Below are positions 58,098-64,000 of a stretch of 64,000 bases of DNA, piece by piece (the stretch's first letter is position 1; the number at the start of each line of letters is the position of its first letter). The stretch covers positions 744,001-808,000 of the forward strand of contig NZ_CP152413.1 of NCBI RefSeq assembly GCF_038967635.1. The letters run 5' to 3'. The notes beneath the pieces were generated by a model. It had not been told where the DNA came from and did not search any database. It was given only the letters and a program-made list of their open reading frames with translations. Made by a program: the position numbers and the translations under genes. The stretch comes from Bradyrhizobium sp. B124 (GTDB lineage Bacteria > Pseudomonadota > Alphaproteobacteria > Rhizobiales > Xanthobacteraceae).

Positions 58098-59006
58098 TTC
58101 AAATCAAAGACTTGATAGGTTTTTCGAGGCTCTTTGCTTCCCGGATTTTGCGTCTGGGAAGAGCATGGAAGGAAGGAAGAGGGCGGCGTCCTGGACAAGT
58201 CCGTCGAACTTGCCGATCCGGCCACCGAACTCGCCGATCTTGTCGAGCGGCTGCGACCGACGAAGCGAATGCCGACTGGATTGGAAGCAATCGCTGGCGT
58301 CGTGGTCGCTCAAAACGATGCGATCTTTGTTGATCTGCTAGCCGGAGCCCCGCGCTCCGCTCTCCGCAACGTCAGCCGCCCGGGCGCTCACCAGATCAAC
58401 GAGCCGGCGGGTTGTAGCGATCCAAGATCACGGTTCTTGAGCCACTCTCCGGCGGTCGCGGGATGGCGTCGTCGAATTTGTGATAGCGGTCGAACTGCTG
58501 CTGCTCATCGTGCAGATGTGGCGTTTCGGCGGACGCGTAAGCTCTCTTTGCACCGTTCCAGTGATCAAATCCCGACACGACGCAACCCCGTCTTGATTCA
58601 GATGCAGGTGGGTTAGCATCGTTGTAAGGGTATCTCTGTATCGCCGTGGCAACACCATCAGCAATCCGCCCGAATTGAGCACACGGATTGTTTCTGCGGC
58701 TCTCTGTGCGTGAACAGCGTTCTGCCACGGGTAGCGCGCGCTTCGGCCGGGATGTCTCGCCTGACGCAACAACGCCGTCGGGACGGAATATGGATCGTCC
58801 GGACGGCGTCGCCGAATACTGGGCCCTGAAATCCCCAGTGCCCATGGGTCGTCCGCGCGGGAAATAGGTTCAACGTTGCGGCGCCTTGCCGCTGTCGCAA
58901 TCGGGGCAGACTCGTCGCCTGATCTCGTGCGGATGTGGCTTGCCGATGGTGCGCGCGGACTGGCAGGTTGCTTCAGCCTGACAAGACCAATCCGCGAGGA
59001 GGCACC
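58098..59006. other. Gene-poor stretch with element B
   Basis: Between tRNA-Pro and the cyclase gene, about 900 bp hold no frame I trust. A plus-strand frame from 58134 contains LADPATELADLVERLRPTKRMPTGLEAIAGVVVAQNDAIFVDLLAG, which looks protein-like but then becomes incoherent, so it may be a remnant. The 108-bp element lies at 58766-58873. No att-like repeat of the tRNA 3' end is seen. Confidence 0.45.
58766..58873. repeat. Structured 108-bp element, copy B
   Basis: The same blocks and spacings as at 53177-53284: GCAACAACGCCG, N4, GACGGAATAT, N28, TGGGCCCTGAAATCCCCAG, N28, GGTTCAA. In the inner stem a G-C pair of copy A (53229/53250) is A-T here (58818/58839) and C-G (53228/53251) is T-G, consistent with selection on structure. 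Confidence 0.65.
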
Positions 59007-59783
59007 ATGGCGCGCAGACTGATCGATATCTCGGTTCCCTTGCAGAACGACGTTCCGGCCGATCCGCCGGGCAACCATCCGACCATCCAGTATATCGACC
59101 ATCAGCAAGGGCTGCCGCGCATGCTGCAGTTCTTCGATGGGCTGAAGGCTGCGGATCTGCCTGACGGGCAGGGCTGGGCCGTCGAGCAGGTCTCGCTTTC
59201 CACGCACAACGGCACGCATCTCGATGCGCCCTGGCATTTCCATCCGACCATGAACCGCGGCGAACGCTCGTGGACCATCGACGAGGTGCCGCTGGAATGG
59301 TGCTTTCAGCCGGGCGTCAAGCTCGACTTCCGCCATCTGCCTGACGGCTACGTCGCGACCGCAGGCGATGTTGAAGCCGAGCTGAAGCGGATCGGCCACA
59401 CGCTGTCGCCGCTCGAGATCGTCGTCGTCAACACCAGCGCCGGCGCGAAATACGGTCAGGCTGACTACGTCAATTCGGGCTGTGGCATGGGCTATGAGGC
59501 GACGATGTATCTGCTCGAGCGCGGTGTGCGGCTGACCGGCATCGACGGCTGGAGCTGGGACGCGCCGTTCGTCTTCACTGCTAAGCGATACGCTGAGACC
59601 AGGGACGCCAGCCTGATCTGGGAAGGCCACAAGGCCGGGCGGCACATCGGTTACTGCCACATCGAGAAGCTGCACAATCTCGAGCAGCTGCCGTCGACCG
59701 GGTTCATGGTGTCGTGCTTCCCGGTGAAGATCGAGCGCGCGTCGGCGGGATGGACGAGGGCGGTTGCGATCCTCGACGATTAG
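59007..59783 (+). CDS. Cyclase-family (KynB-like) metal-dependent hydrolase
   Basis: 258 residues. The metal motif STHNGTHLDAPWHFHP matches the HxGTHxDxPxHF signature of the cyclase family (PF04199), which includes kynurenine formamidase and isatin hydrolase. VVVNTSAGAKYGQADYVNSGCGMGYEA and IGYCHIEKLHNLEQLPSTGFMVSCFPVKIERASAGWTRAVAI are typical later parts. GGAGG precedes the ATG at 59007. The substrate (an N-formylated or cyclic compound) is unknown. Confidence 0.87.
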   Translation: MARRLIDISVPLQNDVPADPPGNHPTIQYIDHQQGLPRMLQFFDGLKAADLPDGQGWAVEQVSLSTHNGTHLDAPWHFHPTMNRGERSWTIDEVPLEWCFQPGVKLDFRHLPDGYVATAGDVEAELKRIGHTLSPLEIVVVNTSAGAKYGQADYVNSGCGMGYEATMYLLERGVRLTGIDGWSWDAPFVFTAKRYAETRDASLIWEGHKAGRHIGYCHIEKLHNLEQLPSTGFMVSCFPVKIERASAGWTRAVAILDD

Positions 59784-60139
59784 GCGCCTTCGGGCTGTTT
59801 CGCCCGGTTCGGGAACCGGTGGACATGCTGTGCATTACGGCGGGTTGTTGCGGCACGGCTACAGCCTGAGGCAGCCGAATCTGCTCTCATACACGTCGTA
59901 GATGCATTGGGTGATCGGGCCGGCGGCTCGTCCTCGCGTCCCGATTTCTGAAGCGTTCTCTCCCGTGACTAGAGCCCCGGCGTCTCCCGGGGCTCTTTCT
60001 TGCGTGCCGGAGATGAGCCAGGCCCCAGCGGGTGAACCGAGCCCTAGCAGAACAACCAAGCCGCAAAAGAAAATCAGGTGCGCCGGGACCGACGCACCTG
60101 ATTGATGTCTTCAATATCGCTTGTATCGGCCGGCGGTTG
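59784..60139. other. 356-bp stretch with one terminator
   Basis: Apart from the plus-strand terminator at 59971, no gene is confident. A minus-strand frame (59859-60059) ends in a protein-like tail, GPITQCIYDVYESRFGCLRL, but it has no start or ribosome site and runs through the terminator hairpin. Confidence 0.4.
59971..60000 (+). terminator. Rho-independent terminator
   Basis: A perfect 10-bp stem (59971-59980 with 59987-59996) followed by TTCT, about 190 bp after the cyclase gene stop. The long gap suggests either a long 3' UTR or an intervening sRNA. Confidence 0.65.
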
Positions 60140-60421
60140 TTACCAGCGGCAAACGCGAACACCACGCGGGGTCCACCAGCAACGGGGACCGACGTAACCG
60201 CCGTAGTAGCCATAGCCGCGGCCATAACCATATCCGCGACCATAACCCCAACCGCGTCCGCGACCCCAGCCGCCGCGATACCCATAGCCGCGTCCGCGCC
60301 ATTGCGCCTGCGCAGACGACGTGGTGGCGCCGACCAGGATGGCGGAGGTGCTTGCGACATAGACGAACAACAAAGCGACTGCTGCGAGGCAACGAGTCAG
60401 GATATTGTAGCGTTTAGTCAT
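60140..60421 (-). CDS. Exported Gly/Tyr/Arg-rich protein (93 aa)
   Basis: 93 residues. A signal peptide (LAAVALLFVYVASTSAILVGATTSSAQA) is followed by a repetitive mature part (GYGYRGGWGRGRGWGYGRGYGYGRGYGYYGGYV) and ends PRCWWTPRGVRVCRW with two Cys and three Trp. GGAG precedes the ATG. The composition resembles the protein at 54836. Function unknown. Confidence 0.72.
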   Translation of the reverse strand: MTKRYNILTRCLAAVALLFVYVASTSAILVGATTSSAQAQWRGRGYGYRGGWGRGRGWGYGRGYGYGRGYGYYGGYVGPRCWWTPRGVRVCRW

Positions 60422-60787
60422 TCCGAAGATCTCCAGTCACTTCCAAACATCTGAACTGATGCTGGCTGTCTCACTTGGATGTGCGAAACCGGTATCCGGT
60501 TCGAGCATGCTAAGACAATATTTTCACTAAGGTTCTTGCGAGCTTTAGCGACATTATTGAGACCAACAGGTAAGGTCAAGTTACGTTCCCGCCTGCAAAG
60601 GATGATGTGGTTGCTACACTCATCTTGTCGTTCATCCGCCGTTCATTCTGTTCATCTTGCATTGCGCCGATGTGATTTGTGCATCGCAGAAGCAGAGATT
60701 TGCGAGCCGCGGAAAATGCCGCCGAGAACTTGAAGTCGACACGATCATGTTCTCTGAGCGTTCCAGAATCCTCCCCGAAGAGTGCCC
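60422..60787. other. 366-bp intergenic region upstream of the carbamoyltransferase
   Basis: It contains an AACCGGTATCCGGTT palindrome with GAGCATGCT (near 60490-60510), a decayed copy of the GAGCATGCCC repeat, and AT-rich sequence. No gene is seen. It likely holds the divergent promoters of the genes at 60140 and 60788. Confidence 0.5.
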
Positions 60788-62605
60788 ATGCCGAAACAAC
60801 ACACCTACGTCCTTGGTCTCAACGTCTACGACCATGACGTGAGCGCCTGCCTGCTGCGTGACGGCGCGATCGCCTATGCGATTTCCAAGGAGCGCATCAC
60901 CCGCGAGAAGCACGCCTCCGGCTTCTACAAGGAAGTCATCGACTACTGCCTGTCCGCCGAGGGCATCACGCTCGACGACGTCGATCTCGTGGTGAGCAAC
61001 AGCTACATCCTGCCGGTGCCCGAGATGGAGGAGCGGATGCTCCATCAGGACATGCCGGGCTTCCTGCCGATCGCCGAGCGCAACGAGGCGATCAAGCACC
61101 CGCTGTTTCGCGCGAAGTCCGACAAGGTGGTGTCGATCTCGCATCACCTCGCGCATGCCTATAGCGCGTTCGCGGTGTCGCCGTTTAGGGACGGCGTCGT
61201 GATGATCGTCGACGGCGTCGGCAACTACCAGGCCGACGCGATGGAAACCTATCCGTCGGATGGGACCTCGCCGCTGGCCCGCGAGTCCGAGAGTTATTAC
61301 AGGTTCGACGATACCAAGCTCGAATGCCTGAAGAAGGTCTTTATGGAGCCGGCGCGCGGTCTCTTGTCGGACGAGTTCTACAACATGCCGGGTCTCGGCG
61401 CGCTGTACAGCCGGGTCTCGACCTATGTGTTCGGCGACTGGAACAAGTGCGGCGAGCTGATGGGGCTTGCGCCCTATGGCCGCCACGAGCAGGTCGGCCA
61501 TCTGCTCGAGATGAAGGACGGCAGGCTGCACGTGCCGTTCTGGGGCGCCGAGAACCAGCAGCCCTTCGTGCTCGACAGCGGCAGCTGGGACAAGAGCCCG
61601 ACGATGCGGCACTGGGAGGACATCGCCTGGCGGGTGCAGGACGACACCGAGAACGTGCTGCTGGCGCGGGCGCGCTGGCTGCGCGAGACCACCGGTGCGA
61701 AGAACCTCTGCATCGCCGGCGGCGTCGCACTGAACTGCGTGGCCAACGGGCGCATCGCGCGCGAGGCCGGCTTCGAGAATGTCTGGATCCAGCCCGCCGC
61801 CGGCGACGACGGCATCGCCATCGGCTGCGCCTATTACGGCTGGCTCGAGATTCTGAAGCAGCGCCGCGCCTTCGTGATGGAGCACGCCTATGTCGGCCGG
61901 CGCTACAGCGACGCCGAGGTCGCGGCCGCGCTGCAAAGCTTCCTGGTGCGCATCCAGGTCGACGCCAAGCGCAGCGACAATATCTGCCGCGACACCGCCA
62001 AGCTGCTCGCCGACCAGCGCGTGATCGGCTGGTTTCAGGGCCGCTCAGAATTCGGTCCCCGCGCGCTCGGCAACCGCAGCCTGATTGCCGATCCGCGCAA
62101 GGCCGAGATGAAGGACATCCTCAACAGCCGCGTCAAGCACCGGCAGGCCTTCCGCCCGTTCGCGCCGATCGTGCTGGCCGAGCGGATGACGGAGATCTTC
62201 GAGGGCGAGGAGGACTCGCCCTACATGCTGATCGCCAAGCCGGTGCGCCCCGAATGGCGCGACAAGATCCCGGCGATCGTGCATGTCGATGGCTCGGCGC
62301 GGGTGCAGAGCGTGCGGGAGGAAACCAACCCGGTGCTCTATCGCCTGCTGAAGGAGTTCGAGGCGCTGACCGGTGTGCCGGTGCTGATCAACACCTCGTT
62401 CAACGTCAAGGGCGAGCCGATCATCGAGACGCCGCAGGATGCGGTGAGCTGCTTCCTTACCACCGGGATCGACAACCTCGTGCTGCACGACACGCTGGTG
62501 TCGAAGACCAAAATGCACAAGGTCGTCACGCCCGTGATGACGACGTTCGGCGACGTCGCCACCATCGTCTCCTCGACCACGCAGGACGGCAGCCGCGGCG
62601 GCTGA
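60788..62605 (+). CDS. NodU/CmcH-family carbamoyltransferase
   Basis: 605 residues. The N-terminal ASKHA-like domain has VLGLNVYDHDVSACLLRDG, VSISHHLAHAYSAFAVSPF (His cluster of the catalytic and metal site) and VIVDGVGNYQADAME; the C-terminal Sua5/YrdC-related half has GWFQGRSEFGPRALGNRSLIADPRKAEMK and VPVLINTSFNVKGEPIIETPQDAV. It transfers carbamoyl groups from carbamoyl phosphate to a hydroxyl; NodU does so on Nod factors, other members on antibiotics. No nod genes are nearby, so the acceptor is unknown. Confidence 0.88.
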   Translation: MPKQHTYVLGLNVYDHDVSACLLRDGAIAYAISKERITREKHASGFYKEVIDYCLSAEGITLDDVDLVVSNSYILPVPEMEERMLHQDMPGFLPIAERNEAIKHPLFRAKSDKVVSISHHLAHAYSAFAVSPFRDGVVMIVDGVGNYQADAMETYPSDGTSPLARESESYYRFDDTKLECLKKVFMEPARGLLSDEFYNMPGLGALYSRVSTYVFGDWNKCGELMGLAPYGRHEQVGHLLEMKDGRLHVPFWGAENQQPFVLDSGSWDKSPTMRHWEDIAWRVQDDTENVLLARARWLRETTGAKNLCIAGGVALNCVANGRIAREAGFENVWIQPAAGDDGIAIGCAYYGWLEILKQRRAFVMEHAYVGRRYSDAEVAAALQSFLVRIQVDAKRSDNICRDTAKLLADQRVIGWFQGRSEFGPRALGNRSLIADPRKAEMKDILNSRVKHRQAFRPFAPIVLAERMTEIFEGEEDSPYMLIAKPVRPEWRDKIPAIVHVDGSARVQSVREETNPVLYRLLKEFEALTGVPVLINTSFNVKGEPIIETPQDAVSCFLTTGIDNLVLHDTLVSKTKMHKVVTPVMTTFGDVATIVSSTTQDGSRGG

Positions 62606-62645
62606 TCACGGTCCTCCAGGCGAGCTTGTCGCGGCTGATCGCGGG

Positions 62646-64000
62646 CTATCGGGCAGGGGGCGGTTCCATGCCGCGCCCCAGCCCGAACTGGCCGACCGGC
62701 CCCTCGACGTGAATGTCGAGCCCGGTCATCTTCGCGAACAGATCGATATTGGCGGTGCCGATCGCACAGCCGCCGAGGCCCAAATCCGTCGCCACCAGGT
62801 ACAGCGTCTGGGTCAGGACGCCGACATCCTTCAGGACGAGCGCATAAGCGATTGCGCTGTACTTCCAGGAGATCCGGCCAAAACGCGCGGCGATGGTGAT
62901 CAGGATCTGCGGTGGAGACGGCGCGTCCATGGCAAATCCCGCGCTTTGCAACATGGCCTCGAAGTGTTGCGGGCGAACGTCGATGGCTGCCAACGCATGC
63001 GCATCGGCGTCGTAGTGGTAGAAACCTGGCGTCAGGCCGTCGCAATTCGCGACGGCCAGATAGAGCTCAAGCTCGTAGGCGCTGCCCGCTGCCGGATACG
63101 GCCTGCTGGTGTATTCGATATCGGGACCATCATCGGCAAACTCCAGCTGCCCGCTCCATTTCGCCCGGACCCGCGCGACGCTGTTCAGGAACGTCGAAAG
63201 TTCAGCCAACGTGATGGGCTTGTGATTGTCGAAATCGCGAGTCGAATGCCTGTCATGCAGCAGTTGTTCCAGCGGCGAGGCGATGCGGTCGGATTCCGGC
63301 AGCCTGATGCGCTTACCGGGCCAGGCAGGTCGGATCGCGGGGAGCGGCGCAATCAGGCCGGTGTGCGGATAGAGGCCACCCAGCGGATTAGCCTGTCGGC
63401 CTTCCGTGCTGCGGGCATGGAACAGCAAGTCGTGAAAATCCCAGAGCACGAGGCCGTCATCGCCTTCCGCTTTTCGCAGCGTATCGCGTTGTGCCGCGTC
63501 GACCTCGATCAGGATTTGGCAGTCCAGCAGCAGCGCAAGCAATGCAGGGCCCGGATAGCCATCCAGACGCCGGATGCGGCTGATCTTCTGAGGAGTGGCA
63601 AGGATGGTCAGCAGGGCCGCAATCCGCGCATCATGGATCCTCAACAGTGCGCCGGCCCGCGGTGATTCCAAAATCATCTCGGTGCCGCGCCGCCGAAGAT
63701 AGGCGAAGCGTGACAGCACGATTGTTGCCGCATCGTCGAGCTTTGGCGTTCGCGGCCAGTAATCGGGGGTCTGCGGCTCGATCGTGACGAGAGGATTGGC
63801 GTCGCCCGTGCGCGCCAGGCGATATTCCAGCAGGCCGCGGTGTGCCAATTGCCGCACCAGGCGCTCGACCTCTCGCTCGACCGCATCGCCGTCAGGGCGA
63901 GGGAGTGGCAGGCCTGCCCGCAGTTCGAGGGCGCGTTCCGCTGCGGCTGTGCTGAACGTTCCCAGAGGCTCCGAATAGCCTTCGACATGGGCCGCTATAC
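62646..64000 (-). CDS. SagB/ThcOx-type dehydrogenase, 5' end outside the window
   Basis: The frame is open to the right edge (63998 reads IAAHVEGYSEPLGTF inward), so this gene starts beyond the window; 451 codons are visible. The FMN nitroreductase-like domain has LLHDRHSTRDFDNHKPITLAEL, RPYPAAGSAYELELYLAV (FMN-binding), YHYDADAHALAAI and ATDLGLGGCAIGTANIDLFA. SagB proteins oxidise azolines to azoles in thiazole/oxazole-modified peptides. An extra N-terminal domain of about 200 residues (WPRTPKLDDAATIVLSRFAYLRRRG) resembles the winged-helix leader-binding part of such enzymes. Confidence 0.85.
   Translation of the reverse strand, partial: IAAHVEGYSEPLGTFSTAAAERALELRAGLPLPRPDGDAVEREVERLVRQLAHRGLLEYRLARTGDANPLVTIEPQTPDYWPRTPKLDDAATIVLSRFAYLRRRGTEMILESPRAGALLRIHDARIAALLTILATPQKISRIRRLDGYPGPALLALLLDCQILIEVDAAQRDTLRKAEGDDGLVLWDFHDLLFHARSTEGRQANPLGGLYPHTGLIAPLPAIRPAWPGKRIRLPESDRIASPLEQLLHDRHSTRDFDNHKPITLAELSTFLNSVARVRAKWSGQLEFADDGPDIEYTSRPYPAAGSAYELELYLAVANCDGLTPGFYHYDADAHALAAIDVRPQHFEAMLQSAGFAMDAPSPPQILITIAARFGRISWKYSAIAYALVLKDVGVLTQTLYLVATDLGLGGCAIGTANIDLFAKMTGLDIHVEGPVGQFGLGRGMEPPPAR

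Noticed and set aside
58021..58930. Integrative element inserted at tRNA-Pro
   Set aside because: No integrase and no repeat of the tRNA 3' end are found downstream, so there is no evidence of integration.
58428..59675. 415-codon minus-strand frame crossing the cyclase gene
   Set aside because: It lies opposite the confident cyclase gene and across element B; its sequence is Arg/His-rich noise.
59859..60059. Minus-strand frame ending GPITQCIYDVYESRFGCLRL
   Set aside because: The tail looks protein-like, but the frame has no ATG with a ribosome site and reads through a strong terminator hairpin.
1..64000. CRISPR array, insertion sequence or prophage
   Set aside because: No regularly spaced direct repeats, no transposase or integrase frame and no phage structural gene were seen on either strand.

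Overview
The window looks like chromosomal DNA of a Bradyrhizobium-type alphaproteobacterium (Nitrobacteraceae). The evidence is high GC, tandem Omp25/31-like porins with the lineage-typical mature N-terminus (ADLAARPYTKAPA), a class I PHA synthase, a ROSE-type RNA thermometer in front of an hsp20 gene, and dispersed palindromic repeats of the kind common in Bradyrhizobium. I see no transposase, integrase, phage gene cluster, rRNA operon or CRISPR array. Two tRNA genes are present: Glu-UUC at 50399 and Pro-UGG at 58021.

Layout. 1-10 kb: a truncated caspase-family protease, an FAD monooxygenase, two Omp25-like porins flanking an SDR, parE, a small membrane protein, a DedA protein and a Tat-exported metallo-beta-lactamase-fold hydrolase. 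10-14 kb: a leader-peptide region, a PaiB-like flavoprotein and two different argC genes in tandem, then a methyltransferase. 13.9-18.4 kb: a two-gene TIR / STAND-NTPase operon, the best candidate here for an uncharacterised immune or signalling system. 18-34 kb: MAPEG protein, phaC, aminotransferase plus hom, glpX, a HAD dehalogenase, recJ, an SDR, a lytic transglycosylase, a MarR regulator divergent from an AhpD-like/cupin pair, a DapA-like protein and an exported chorismate mutase. 35-37 kb: a heat-shock operon (hsp20 plus several tiny proteins) behind a ROSE thermometer. 37-43 kb: an M23 peptidase and an elongation-factor-P locus (efp, epmA, epmB) with an amber-interrupted gene between efp and epmA. 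43-50 kb: a DAHP synthase controlled by an aromatic-codon attenuator, HdeD and PrsW membrane proteins, a DUF892 ferritin-like protein and an M20 amidase. 50-64 kb: mostly small exported or membrane proteins, PilZ, GST, glyoxalase I, a sirtuin, a double cold-shock protein, DUF192, a cyclase-family hydrolase, a NodU-type carbamoyltransferase and a SagB-type dehydrogenase that runs off the right edge.

Functional links. efp, epmA and epmB together make and modify EF-P. Amino-acid supply recurs (two argC, hom, DAHP synthase, chorismate mutase). Two loci show the same unusual upstream geometry: a -10 box exactly 7 nt before the ATG of a tiny peptide. That implies leaderless leader peptides. One is packed with Tyr/Phe/Trp codons before the DAHP synthase gene, the other with Ile/Val codons before paiB-argC. 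A 108-bp structured element occurs twice, near 53.2 and 58.8 kb, and may be a small-RNA family.

All functional names come from reading translated sequence by eye against known family motifs; no database search was run.
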